A program made the position numbers and the translations under genes. Under the pieces are notes generated by a model, which saw only the letters and a list, made by a program, of their open reading frames with translations, searched no databases and was not told the DNA's origin. A DNA stretch of 64,000 bases from assembly GCF_002911665.1 (NCBI RefSeq), contig NZ_MTBP01000002.1, forward strand, positions 1,922,001-1,986,000, written 5' to 3'. Shown here in pieces: positions 9,078 through 17,572 of the stretch (within the stretch, counting starts at the first letter, position 1; every line of letters begins with the position of its first letter). This stretch comes from Actinomadura rubteroloni. GTDB taxonomy: Bacteria; Actinomycetota; Actinomycetes; Streptosporangiales; Streptosporangiaceae.

Positions 9078-9926
9078 TCACCCCGCAATCCGGACGTCGG
9101 TCGAGGTGCCCCAGATCGCCATGCCGAGCAGCAGGTCCACGACGCTGACGACGACGATGCTCGTCCGGACGGCGCGGCCCACGGCCGTCCCGACGCCCGC
9201 CGGGCCGCCGCTCGCGGTGAAGCCGAAGTAGCAGTGGATCAGCATCACGAGGACCGCGAAAATGATGATCTTCAGGAACGACCACAGGATGTCCTGGGGC
9301 GGGAGGAACAGGTTGAAGTAGTGGTCGTAGGTGCCGGTGGACTGCCCGTACGTCGCCGTGACGACGAACCGCGTCGCGCCGTAGGACGCCAGCAGGCCCA
9401 CCACGTACAGCGGGACCACCGCGATCATCCCGGCGATCATCCGCGTCGTCACCAGGTACGGCATGGACGGGATGCCCATGACCTCCAGCGCGTCGATCTC
9501 GTCGGAGATCCGCATCGCGCCGAGCTGCGCGGTGAAGCCGCAGCCGACCGTCGCCGACAGCGCCAGCGCGGACACCAGCGGCGCGATCTCGCGCGTGTTG
9601 AAGTAGGACGCGACGAAACCCGTCAGCGCGGACGTGCCGATCTGGTCCAGGGAGTTGAAGCCCTGGAGGCCGACCTGGCTGCCGGTGAAGAACGTCATGA
9701 ACGCGACGATGACCACCGAGCCGCCGATCACCGCGAGGCCGCCGGTGCCGAGGCTGACCTCGGCGAGCAGCCGCAGCACCTCGGTGCGGTAGCGGCGCAA
9801 AACGCGGAACGTCCACGCGAACGCGCGCGAGTAGAACGACACCTGGCGGCCGAGGTCGTCCAGGCTCGCCAGCGGCCCGCTCACCGCGCGGGAGAACGCC
9901 TTGCCCGTCTTCGTGGGGGCAGCCAT
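9078..9926 (-). CDS. yrbEB: Mce transporter permease YrbEB
   Basis: 282 aa MlaE/YrbE-family permease. The start is the ATG sharing TGATG with the upstream permease stop; longer reading frames run through yrbEA and are not genuine. Five or so hydrophobic helices are visible, with the family's conserved loop after helix 2 (GAMRISDEIDALEVMGI), a proposed contact to the ATPase. It pairs with YrbEA to form the membrane channel of the importer. Confidence 0.93.
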   Translation of the reverse strand: MAAPTKTGKAFSRAVSGPLASLDDLGRQVSFYSRAFAWTFRVLRRYRTEVLRLLAEVSLGTGGLAVIGGSVVIVAFMTFFTGSQVGLQGFNSLDQIGTSALTGFVASYFNTREIAPLVSALALSATVGCGFTAQLGAMRISDEIDALEVMGIPSMPYLVTTRMIAGMIAVVPLYVVGLLASYGATRFVVTATYGQSTGTYDHYFNLFLPPQDILWSFLKIIIFAVLVMLIHCYFGFTASGGPAGVGTAVGRAVRTSIVVVSVVDLLLGMAIWGTSTDVRIAG

Positions 9927-10777
9927 CACATGCCCTTCGACGGAACGAACTGGAAGTACAGCGTGGAGACGATGAAGTTCTCCACGAACAGGAGCATGAA
10001 GGTGATGACGACCGTCTGGTTGACCGCGTCGCCGACGCCCTTCGGCCCGCCCTTGGCGTTCAGGCCCTTGTAGGCGGCGACCAGGCCGGCCGTCACGCCG
10101 AACAGGAACGCCTTGAACTCCGCCTGCAGCAGGTCGGGGAGCTGGGCCATCGCGTTGAACGACGCCAGGTACGCGCCCGGCGTGCCGTTCTGCAGGACGA
10201 CGTTGAAGACGTAGCCGCCCATCAGGCCGACCACCGAGACCAGGCCGTTCAGGAACAGCGCGATGAACGCGCACGCGAACACGCGGGGGACCACGAGCCG
10301 GTGCAGGGGGTTGATCCCCAGCACCTCCATCGCGTCGATCTCCTCGCGGATCTTGCGGGCGCCGATGTCGGCGCACATCGCCGACCCGGCGGCCCCCGCG
10401 ACCAGCAGCGAGGTCACCAGCGGGCTGGCCTCGCGGACGATCGCGACGACCGCCGTCGCACCCGTGTAGGACTGCGCGCCGAGCTGCCGGATCAGCCCGC
10501 CGACCTGCAGCGACAGGACACCGCCGAAGGGGATGGCGACCAGCATGGTCGGAACCACGGTCACGCTGACGATGAACCAGGACTGCTGGATGAATTCACG
10601 CCATTGGAACGGCCATTGGAACATCGCCCGGAAGGTGTCGAGCACCAGGGCGAAGAAACGACCGGGTTCCTTGATGGCGACATTGGTCGCACCGTCGGAG
10701 AACTTGCGGAGGGCGGCCGTGCCGCCGCCCCCCTTGCGTGCCTCTGCCTGGTTCGCGCCGATACCAGGAGTGGACAT
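9926..10777 (-). CDS. yrbEA: Mce transporter permease YrbEA
   Basis: 283 aa MlaE/YrbE-family permease. Its ATG shares TGATG with the ATPase stop and follows GGAGGTG. It has the hallmark coupling segment (GARKIREEIDAMEVLGINP) and several membrane helices. With YrbEB it forms the heterodimeric permease that receives lipid from the MCE needle. The short Gly-rich N-terminus (about 10-25) is cytoplasmic. Confidence 0.93.
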   Translation of the reverse strand: MSTPGIGANQAEARKGGGGTAALRKFSDGATNVAIKEPGRFFALVLDTFRAMFQWPFQWREFIQQSWFIVSVTVVPTMLVAIPFGGVLSLQVGGLIRQLGAQSYTGATAVVAIVREASPLVTSLLVAGAAGSAMCADIGARKIREEIDAMEVLGINPLHRLVVPRVFACAFIALFLNGLVSVVGLMGGYVFNVVLQNGTPGAYLASFNAMAQLPDLLQAEFKAFLFGVTAGLVAAYKGLNAKGGPKGVGDAVNQTVVITFMLLFVENFIVSTLYFQFVPSKGM

Positions 10778-11817
10778 CAGTACTGAGCACCTCCAGGGTG
10801 CCCCGGCTGTCCTCCGTGCATCACAGCGGCCTGCTGCGACGCCACGTACCGCGGCCATTCCTCGACCCAGTTGCGGCCGAGGTCGTCGACGAACGAGCCC
10901 GGCGGCGGCGTCACCCCGTGCGCGGCGCACCACGCGCCGGGCGCGTGCTGGGCGGCGCGGATCCGGCCGTCGCTCGGCATGAGCTGCGGCTGGATCGGGG
11001 GCAGCGTGCCGACGTCCAGGCCCATCTTCGACTCGGCTTCGAGCTCGGAGACGTCCTTCTCCTCCGACATGCCGATCGGACCGGCCCGGCGGGCGTTGAG
11101 GAACTGGCGGACGACCGGCTCCTCACTGGACAGCAGCATCTCGCGCGGCCCGAACATCACCAGTTCGCGCCGGTAGAGCATGCCGATGTTGTCGGGGATC
11201 GTCCGCGCCGTGTTGATGTCGTGCGTGACGATCAGGAACGTCGCGTTGATCTGCGCGTTCAGGTCGATGAAGAGCTGGTTGAGCAGCGCCGTGCGGACGG
11301 GGTCGAGGCCGGAGTCCGGCTCGTCCACCAGCAGGATCTCGGGGTCCAGGACGAGTGCGCGGGCCAGTCCGGCGCGCTTCTTCATCCCGCCGGAGATCTC
11401 GCCGGGCAGCTTGCCCTCCGCGCCGAGAAGACCGACCATGTCCATCTTCTCCATCACGATGCGACGGACTTCGGACTCGGACTTCTTCGTGTGCTCGCGG
11501 AGCGGGAACGCGATGTTGTCGTACAGGTTCATCGACCCGAACAGCGCGCCGTCCTGGAACAGGACGCCGAACAGCTTGCGCGTCTCGTAAAGCTGGTGCT
11601 CGGGCAGGTACGGAAGGTCCTTGTCACCGATCCAGATGTGTCCGCGGTCGGGCTTCAGCAGTCCCACCAGGGACTTCAGGAAGACCGACTTGCCCGTGCC
11701 GGACGGGCCGAGGAGAACGGAGATCTCTCCTGCGGGAACGGTCAGGGACACGTCCTGCCAGATCGTCTGGCGGCCGAAGGACTTGGTCAGCCCTTCGACT
11801 CTGATTTCGACGCCCAC
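10777..11817 (-). CDS. mceG: Mce transporter ATPase (MceG/Mkl-type ABC ATP-binding protein)
   Basis: 346 aa and first gene of the operon. Walker A GPSGTGKS at 37-44, signature SGGMKKRAGLARAL, and Walker B ILLVDEPDSGLDP. Residues after ~250 form an extra C-terminal tail, as in MlaF/Mkl proteins that energise MCE importers. The start is GTG after AAAGGTGACGA. In mycobacteria the equivalent Mkl gene lies alone a few genes after rplL, separate from the mce operons. Here it is fused into the operon that directly follows rplL, which supports both the family assignment and an old positional link. Confidence 0.93.
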   Translation of the reverse strand: MGVEIRVEGLTKSFGRQTIWQDVSLTVPAGEISVLLGPSGTGKSVFLKSLVGLLKPDRGHIWIGDKDLPYLPEHQLYETRKLFGVLFQDGALFGSMNLYDNIAFPLREHTKKSESEVRRIVMEKMDMVGLLGAEGKLPGEISGGMKKRAGLARALVLDPEILLVDEPDSGLDPVRTALLNQLFIDLNAQINATFLIVTHDINTARTIPDNIGMLYRRELVMFGPREMLLSSEEPVVRQFLNARRAGPIGMSEEKDVSELEAESKMGLDVGTLPPIQPQLMPSDGRIRAAQHAPGAWCAAHGVTPPPGSFVDDLGRNWVEEWPRYVASQQAAVMHGGQPGHPGGAQY

Positions 11818-11904
11818 TCGTCACCTTTCGTCCAGGCCGGGGGTAGGTACCGGAGCCACATGCGCGCACCGGGGGGCCGCGCGGCCATCGTCGGTCACAC
11901 CTGG

Positions 11905-12052
11905 TGTCCGCACCGTTGCTACTACCGGGTAGCTGTGGCGGGTGCCACTACCGTAGCGGGCTCCTCCAAAAAGGGAAGAGGCCGAAGGCGCGGAACCGCG
12001 AACAGAACGTACCTTGTGCGGAAATCGTTACTTACGTGAGACTTGATTCAAG
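11905..12052 (-). promoter_or_regulatory. mce operon upstream region with small dyads
   Basis: The 480 bases between the rplL terminator and mceG hold no convincing gene; a 73-codon minus-strand frame here lacks a ribosome site and family features. Two related motifs occur: a GCTAC...GTAGC dyad at 11918-11933 and a second ACTACCG copy starting 26 bases downstream at 11947. A separate 11-bp palindrome CTTGATTCAAG lies at 12042-12052. They could be operator sites for the mce promoter; no experiment or known regulator motif supports this. Confidence 0.3.
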
Positions 12053-12297
12053 AACCTGCACCTCAAGCGGGGGTGGGCGGCGGGGAGCGTGGCGGGGGTG
12101 GCCGCTGTGTCTCCTGGGACGCTACGCCGAGTGTGACGTACCGGACAACGCGCCCGCTGACACTGTTTGGCCTCCGGATTTATCACCGACGTACAGAGTT
12201 CACCCGGGTCGGGGCCGGTCTCCTGCTGTTCGGTGAAGGTCCGGGTCACGCATTATGGCCGCAGGCCACGCCCCGCGTCGAGGGAATCCCGGAACGC

Positions 12298-12343
12298 GAC
12301 GAGGGCGGCCGCCCCACCGCCTGGTGGGACGACCGCCCTCGTC
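12298..12343 (-). terminator. rplJ-rplL operon terminator
   Basis: A long hairpin with an 11-bp perfect outer stem (GACGAGGGCGG / CCGCCCTCGTC) and an inner CCCACC/GGTGGG stem lies about 57 bases after the rplL stop. A smaller hairpin (CGGAGCCG / CGGCTCCG, 12356-12378) precedes it. It separates the ribosomal operon from mce transcription. Confidence 0.75.
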
Positions 12344-12399
12344 AGAAGACGTGCTCGGAGCCGAGCCGCACGGCTCCGGAAGTCTCCGGGAGAAGCGCC

Positions 12400-12789
12400 T
12401 TACTTGACGGTGACCGTCGCGCCGGCCTTCTCCAGGGCCTCCTTGGCCTTCTCGGCCGTCTCCTTGTTGACCTTCTCCAGCAGCGGCTTCGGAGCGCCGT
12501 CGACCAGGTCCTTGGCCTCCTTGAGGCCGAGGCTCGTGAGGCCGCGGACCTCCTTGATGACCTGGATCTTCTTGTCGCCGGCGGCCTCGAGGATGACGTC
12601 GAACTCGTCCTGCTCGGGCGCGGCCTCGGCGGCCTGGCCGGCGGCGCCGGGGGCGGCGGCCACGGCGGCGACCGGGGCGGCGGCCTTGACGTCGAAGACC
12701 TCCTCGAACTGCTTCACGAAGTCCGAGAGCTCCAGGAGGGTCATCTCCTTGAAGGTCTCCAGGAGCTCGTCGGTGCTGAGCTTCGCCAT
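12400..12789 (-). CDS. rplL: 50S ribosomal protein L7/L12
   Basis: 129 aa. N-terminal dimerisation domain (about 1-40), an Ala-rich hinge (AAAPVAAVAAAPGAAG), and the conserved C-terminal factor-binding domain (KKIQVIKEVRGLTSLGLKEA). It forms the ribosomal stalk that recruits GTPase translation factors. The ATG follows GGAGGAACAATC. It is paired with rplJ as in nearly all bacteria. In Streptomyces rpoB follows rplL directly; here the mce operon does. Confidence 0.98.
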   Translation of the reverse strand: MAKLSTDELLETFKEMTLLELSDFVKQFEEVFDVKAAAPVAAVAAAPGAAGQAAEAAPEQDEFDVILEAAGDKKIQVIKEVRGLTSLGLKEAKDLVDGAPKPLLEKVNKETAEKAKEALEKAGATVTVK

Positions 12790-12847
12790 GATTGTTCCTC
12801 CAATTGAGGGATGGGCGTCTGAAATGTGTCGGTACCGCGGGACGGAC

Positions 12848-13429
12848 CTACTCGGCGGGCACCGCGTCGGCGTCGGCCGGGGCCGCGTCGACGGCCTCGG
12901 CGGTCTCGCCGGCGGCCTCGCGCTTGGCGCGCAGGGCCTCGGCGAGCTGCGCGGCCTGGGTCGGCAGGGCGTTGAAGGTGGCCGCGGCCTTCGCCATCGA
13001 GCCCTTCATCGCACCGGCCAGCTTCGCGAGGAGCACCTCGCGGGACTCCAGGTCCGCGAGCTGGCCGACCTGACCGGCGTCCATCGACTTGCCGTCGATG
13101 AAGCCGCCCTTGATCACCAGCAGCGGGTTCGCCTTCGCGAAGTCGCGCAGGCCCTTGGCGGCCTCGACCACGTCGCCGGTCACGAACGCGATCGCCGAGG
13201 GTCCTTCGAGCAGCGCCCGGAACTCCTCGTCGACGCCCGCGTCCGCGGCGGCGATCTTGGTCAGCGTGTTCTTCACGACGGCGAACTTCGCGTTCGCGCC
13301 GAGGTTGGTGCGCAGCTCCTTGAGCTGCGCCACCGTGAGCCCGCGGTATTCGGTCAGCACGGCGCCGTTCGAGCCCTCGAACTCGCTCTTGAGCTCGGCG
13401 ATCGCCGTGGCCTTCTCGGCCTTGGCCAT
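12848..13429 (-). CDS. rplJ: 50S ribosomal protein L10
   Basis: 193 aa. It has the L10 RNA-binding N-terminal domain (LTEYRGLTVAQLKELR, FAVVKNTLTKIA) and the C-terminal helices that carry L7/L12 dimers; the tail is Ala/Glu/Asp-rich. It anchors the stalk to 23S rRNA. The start is ATG after GGAAGGAGGCCAC. L10 commonly regulates its own operon by binding the leader RNA, and a long structured leader is present upstream. Confidence 0.98.
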   Translation of the reverse strand: MAKAEKATAIAELKSEFEGSNGAVLTEYRGLTVAQLKELRTNLGANAKFAVVKNTLTKIAAADAGVDEEFRALLEGPSAIAFVTGDVVEAAKGLRDFAKANPLLVIKGGFIDGKSMDAGQVGQLADLESREVLLAKLAGAMKGSMAKAAATFNALPTQAAQLAEALRAKREAAGETAEAVDAAPADADAVPAE

Positions 13430-13600
13430 GTGGCCTCCTTCCGATTACCTGGGTGGCGACGGACCGCGTCCGGCGAGGAACACGGCACCATCGACCTGGT
13501 GGGAAGCCGCCGGGGCGAAATCTCCCGGAAAAACAGGAACGCCCCGGCGCAGGCGCGCGGGGCGTCGAACACGACACATCGGTCATGCGAAGCTCACATC
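13430..13600 (-). promoter_or_regulatory. rplJ leader with attenuator-like hairpin
   Basis: This upstream region holds a very stable hairpin (CGCCCCG...CGGGGCG, 13540-13564), followed on the transcript by TTCCTGTTTTT, about 100 bases before the rplJ start. That is the layout of an L10-leader or attenuator. It could also be the terminator of the upstream lipoprotein transcript if rplJ has a promoter downstream of it. The remaining bases up to 13792 show no gene. Confidence 0.45.
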
Positions 13601-13792
13601 ACACCTACGCGGGCCGCCCGAAATCTCGTTCGGGTCCTTCGGCCGCCCTCACGGGCGACGACCGGCGGTCTTCGGCACCACACAGACTACGTGCGAAAAC
13701 CCTCCGATGCCAACTGCGCGGGACCCGGGCTGCGCGAGCTGGTGCGGAAAGGCCCGCGACCGTCCGGTCGCGGGCCCTTCGCGGCGGTCGGG

Positions 13793-14632
13793 TCAGGCGC
13801 GCGGGGCGCCGGGGAGCTTGACGGCGCCCACCTCGGACGCGGGGGGCGGGGTCACGTCGACCGGCTTGCCGTAGCCGGAGTAGCTCGCCGTCGTCGTCAT
13901 CGGGCCCGACGACGTGGACAGGCGGCTGACCATCTTGCGCGGCAGGTCGTCCGAACCGACCCACAGGTCGAACGTCAGCGTCGAGACGCCGAGCTTCTGG
14001 TACTGCTGCTCCAGCTTCGCGCGGGTCTGGGCGTCGAGCTTGCCGAGCGCGGCCGTCACGGGGACGGTGCCGGCGAAGTGCCGCGCCGGGACGCCGTCGA
14101 CGGTCTCGGTGCCGACCTCGCGGACGTCCCGCGACGCCGTCAGCATCTTCGTCTGCTCGGCCGGGCTCTGCTGCCTGGCCTGGTCCATCAGGCCGGACAG
14201 GTTCAGGCCGGACGTCGCGCTGAGGTCCGACAGCGCGATCTTCGACCAGGGCTTGCCACCGTTGGTCGCGGCGAGCGCCGGCATCTTGAGGTACATCGCC
14301 TGCGCGTCCAGGATCGCCTCGAAGCCGGGCACGCTCGTGCCCTGCACCGACGTCGGCTCGGTGGTGATGTGCATCGCCACGGACGGACGGATCCGCACGG
14401 CCGCCGACATCTTCATGCTCACGCCGCCCTGACCGTCCACGTCGATCTTCATCGTGTACGTGTCGGTCTTCCCGGCGCGTTCGGCGGTGCGGCCCAGGAT
14501 CTCCGCCGCCGTGAGCTTGAGGTTCTTGCCCGCTTCGCCCGCCTTGTCGCCCGCCGAGCCCAGGCATCCGGTCAGGGACAGGGCGAGGCCGGTGACGGCG
14601 ACGGCGCTCACGGCGAGACGACGCGACTTCAC
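13793..14632 (-). CDS. LppX/LprAFG-like lipoprotein
   Basis: 279 aa from a GTG preceded by GGAGGAAG. Signal peptide with lipobox LTGC, so Cys23 is lipidated. The mature part matches the LppX_LprAFG type of beta-rich half-barrel, with landmark segments NGGKPWSKIAL, SRDVREVGTETVDGVPARHF and FDLWVGSDDLPRKM. These proteins bind or carry lipids outside the membrane in mycobacteria. It is the third of three tandem paralogues between rplA and rplJ, each behind its own ribosome site. Whether it works with the nearby Mce importer is only a guess. Confidence 0.85.
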   Translation of the reverse strand: MKSRRLAVSAVAVTGLALSLTGCLGSAGDKAGEAGKNLKLTAAEILGRTAERAGKTDTYTMKIDVDGQGGVSMKMSAAVRIRPSVAMHITTEPTSVQGTSVPGFEAILDAQAMYLKMPALAATNGGKPWSKIALSDLSATSGLNLSGLMDQARQQSPAEQTKMLTASRDVREVGTETVDGVPARHFAGTVPVTAALGKLDAQTRAKLEQQYQKLGVSTLTFDLWVGSDDLPRKMVSRLSTSSGPMTTTASYSGYGKPVDVTPPPASEVGAVKLPGAPRA

Positions 14633-14749
14633 AGTTCTTCCTCCAGGGGATGGGGAGCAATCGGCGTTTCCGCCGGTTCGTCCCTGTTCAGACGCGGCGC
14701 ACACCGGATCGGTTCGCCGCAGACCGGCCGACGCCGCCGGAACGGACGG

Positions 14750-15631
14750 TCACGCGCCCAGACCCGCCAGGCCCTCCTTGAACGTGCCGACCTGCGACGC
14801 GGGCGGCGGCGTGATGTTCACCGGGGCGTTGTAGCCGGAGTACAGCGCCGACGTCGTCAGCGGCCCGGCCGGCGTACTGATGCGGTTCGTCAGCTTGCGC
14901 GGCAGATCGTCGGGGCCGACCCACAGGTCGAACGACAGCGACGTCGCCTTCATCTTCTTGAAGTCGTTCAGCGACTCGCGCACGTCCGGGTCCGCCGCCG
15001 CGAGCGCGTCCGTCAGCGACAGCGTTCCGGTGAAGTGCCGGGTGCGCACCCCGCCGACAACCTCGGTGCCGACCTCCCGGACGTCCTTGGACCCGGTGAA
15101 CACCTTCGTCTGCGAACCCGGGCCCTGCACCTTCGCCTGGTTCATCAGGCTCGCCACGTCCGACCCCGACGCGCCCATCTCCGCCAGGGCCATCTTCGTC
15201 CACGGCTTGCCGCCGTTCAGCTCCGACAGCAGCGGCATCTTGACATAGAGCGCCTCGGCGTCGAGGAGCATCGTCACGCCGGGGATCTGTTCGCCGTCCA
15301 CCGCGGACGGCTCCATCGACATCCGCATCGCCATGGGCGACCGCAGCCGCACGGCCGTCCGCATCTTCATGCTCGTACCGGCCTTGATCTTGTGGCCGTC
15401 GATCGAGCCCTCGAACGTGCCGTCCATCGTGTAGCTGTCGACCTGGCGGGCGCGCGTCGCCGACCTGCCGAGCAGTTGCGCCGCGGTCAGCCGGACGTCC
15501 GCGGCCGCCGCACCGCCCTTGCCGCCGCCCTTGCCGCCGGCCTGGCCCGACCCGGACCCGAGGCAGCCCGTCAGGGACGCCACGAGCCCGGCGGTGACGG
15601 CGGCGCCCACGGCCGCCCGTCGAAATCTCAC
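14750..15631 (-). CDS. LppX/LprAFG-like lipoprotein
   Basis: 293 aa from GTG with a weak AGAGGA site. Lipobox LTGC at Cys23, then a Gly/Lys spacer (GGKGGGKGG). The same fold landmarks as its neighbours are present: NGGKPWTKMAL, GSKDVREVGTEVV, FDLWVGPDDLPRKL, and a C-terminal proline-rich NITPPPASQVG. It is the middle member of the tandem trio. It is probably a cell-surface lipid-binding protein; ligand unknown. Confidence 0.85.
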   Translation of the reverse strand: MRFRRAAVGAAVTAGLVASLTGCLGSGSGQAGGKGGGKGGAAAADVRLTAAQLLGRSATRARQVDSYTMDGTFEGSIDGHKIKAGTSMKMRTAVRLRSPMAMRMSMEPSAVDGEQIPGVTMLLDAEALYVKMPLLSELNGGKPWTKMALAEMGASGSDVASLMNQAKVQGPGSQTKVFTGSKDVREVGTEVVGGVRTRHFTGTLSLTDALAAADPDVRESLNDFKKMKATSLSFDLWVGPDDLPRKLTNRISTPAGPLTTSALYSGYNAPVNITPPPASQVGTFKEGLAGLGA

Positions 15632-15745
15632 GCCTGGTCCTCTGCTGGAGTGGGGAGCGATGGGCATTTCTGCCCATTTGTCCTCTCTGTGACGCGTCCC
15701 CGGCCCCGGCGGATGACCGCCCTGACCAAAACGTGATCTTGCGCG

Positions 15746-16591
15746 TCAGTGCCCGGTGAGCAGACCGTCCAAGGTCAGCGCGCCGACCTGGTCGGCCGGC
15801 GGCGGGTTCACCGACACCTTCTTGCCGTAGTCGCTGTAGAGCACCTGCGCCGTCCCGGCGCCGCCCGACCGGCCGAAGCCCTTCGTGACGACCTTGCGCG
15901 GCAGGCCCGAGCCGTCCACCCACAGGTCGAACGTGAGCTTCCGGTCCGTCGCGCCCTGCGGGAGGAACTTGCGGGCGTTCTCCTGCTGCTGCGCGTCGAG
16001 CCGCTTCAGCGCCTCGCCGACCGTCACCGTGCCGGTGTAGTGGACGGTCTTCACGCCGTCCACCGTCTCCTCGCCCACCCGGCGCGCGTCCTTGGAACCG
16101 GTGAACATCTTCGTCTGCTCCGCCGGGTCGATCTGCTGGAGCTGCGCGATGAGGCCCTTGACGTCGAAGCCCGTCCGCTGCTGCACCTGCGCCACGTCGA
16201 TCTTCAGCCACGGCTTGCCGTTCGCCACGAACCGCGCCGCCTGCGGGACCTTCGCGTACAGCGTGTTCCCCGTGAAGATCGCCTGCGCGGACACGCCGGA
16301 ACCCGCGCCGCCGAAGCCCAGCCCGTCCAGCTTCGCGCTGAACGCGAGCTGCGGACGCAGCCGGAACCAGCCCGTCCCCTTGATCTCACCGCCGCCGTCC
16401 CCGTCCCGGACGGTCAGCGCCGCCTTGAACGAATCGGCGTCGACCGTCTTCTGCGAGGTCCGCAGCAGCGCCTCGTTCGCACTGAGCTTCATGGCGCCGG
16501 TCGTCCCGCCGCCGTCGGCGTTGCAGCCCGTCAGCGCGAGCGCGGCGCCCAGCGCCGCGCCGCCCGCCGCCACCGCGACTCGTCGTCTCAT
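15746..16591 (-). CDS. LppX/LprAFG-like lipoprotein
   Basis: 281 aa, ATG after CGAGGAGGAACC. Signal peptide with LTGC lipobox (Cys23). It shares NGKPWLKIDV, GSKDARRVGEETVDGVKTVHY and FDLWVDGSGLPRKV with the two following paralogues. First gene of the trio, it starts about 150 bases after the rplA terminator, so it probably has its own promoter. Duplication in place is the simplest origin of the three genes. Confidence 0.85.
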   Translation of the reverse strand: MRRRVAVAAGGAALGAALALTGCNADGGGTTGAMKLSANEALLRTSQKTVDADSFKAALTVRDGDGGGEIKGTGWFRLRPQLAFSAKLDGLGFGGAGSGVSAQAIFTGNTLYAKVPQAARFVANGKPWLKIDVAQVQQRTGFDVKGLIAQLQQIDPAEQTKMFTGSKDARRVGEETVDGVKTVHYTGTVTVGEALKRLDAQQQENARKFLPQGATDRKLTFDLWVDGSGLPRKVVTKGFGRSGGAGTAQVLYSDYGKKVSVNPPPADQVGALTLDGLLTGH

Positions 16592-16747
16592 CTCAGGTTC
16601 CTCCTCGGTCGCCTGTCCGAACGGGATCCAGTCTCGTCCGGCGCGCCCCCGCCCGGCATCCCCCACCGGGACGAAAGAACCGGGCCCGGGTCCGCCTCGC
16701 GGCGTACCCCGCAGTGCGCCGTTTTACCGACCCATGAGACGACGAAA

Positions 16748-16772
16748 GGCGCTTCCCGCTCGGGGAAGCGCC
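16748..16772 (-). terminator. rplK-rplA operon terminator
   Basis: A 10-bp stem (GGCGCTTCCC / GGGGAAGCGCC) with a 4-nt loop is followed on the transcript by TTTCGTC. It lies 16 bases after the rplA stop and separates the ribosomal genes from the lipoprotein genes. Confidence 0.8.
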
Positions 16773-16788
16773 CTTCGAGAAAGCCGGA

Positions 16789-17505
16789 TCAGGCCTCGAC
16801 CAGCTCCGCCACGACGTTGCGCACCGCGTTCGGGTCCACCGGGATGCCCGGCCCCATCGAGGTGGTCAGCGTCGCCTTCTTGACGTACCGGCCCTTGGCC
16901 GCCGACGGCTTGAGCCGCTGGATCTCCTCGATCGCCGCCGCGTAGTTCTCCAGGAGCTGACGCTCGGAGAACGACGCCTTGCCGATGATGAAGTGCAGGT
17001 TCGCGTGCCGGTCCACCCGGAACTCGATCTTCCCGCCCTTGATGTCGGTGACGGCCTTGGCCACATCCATCGTCACCGTGCCGGTCTTCGGGTTCGGCAT
17101 GAGACCGCGCGGGCCGAGCACCCGGCCGAGCCGGCCGACCTTGCCCATCTGGTCCGGCGTCGCGACGACCGCGTCGAAGTCCAGGAAGCCGCCCTGGATC
17201 CGCTCGATCAGGTCGTCGGAGCCGACGATGTCCGCCCCGGCCTCACGGGCCTCCTCCGCCTTCGCGCCGCCGGCGAAGACCAGGACGCGGGCGGTCTTGC
17301 CGGTGCCGTTCGGCAGGTTGACGGTGCCGCGGACCATCTGGTCGGCCTTGCGGGGGTCGACGCCCAGCCGCAGGGCGACCTCGACGGTCGCGTCGAACTT
17401 GGTGGCGGCCGTCTCCTTGGCGAGCTGCACCGCCTCCAGCGGGCTGTACAGCCGGTCGGCGTCGATGCGCTCGACAGCGGCCTTGTAGGCCTTGCTGCGC
17501 TTCAT
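16789..17505 (-). CDS. rplA: 50S ribosomal protein L1
   Basis: 238 aa, full length. L1 signature regions are GRVLGPRGLMPNPKTGTV and the N-terminal KAYKAAVERI. It binds 23S rRNA at the L1 stalk and usually represses its own rplK-rplA message. The ATG follows GGAGAGAAC. It lies 67 bases after rplK in the same operon. Confidence 0.98.
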   Translation of the reverse strand: MKRSKAYKAAVERIDADRLYSPLEAVQLAKETAATKFDATVEVALRLGVDPRKADQMVRGTVNLPNGTGKTARVLVFAGGAKAEEAREAGADIVGSDDLIERIQGGFLDFDAVVATPDQMGKVGRLGRVLGPRGLMPNPKTGTVTMDVAKAVTDIKGGKIEFRVDRHANLHFIIGKASFSERQLLENYAAAIEEIQRLKPSAAKGRYVKKATLTTSMGPGIPVDPNAVRNVVAELVEA

Positions 17506-17572
17506 GTTCTCTCCTTCGTGGTGCGGACCGCGCAGGGCCCTCCCACTGTCGTCCGTCCCCGGCGGGGACGGA

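Noticed and set aside
12028..12249. 73-codon frame before the mce ATPase
   Set aside because: No ribosome site, no recognisable domain, and it occupies the expected promoter region.
12167..15736. 1189-codon plus-strand open frame
   Set aside because: It runs opposite rplL, rplJ and the lipoprotein genes and has shadow-frame composition.
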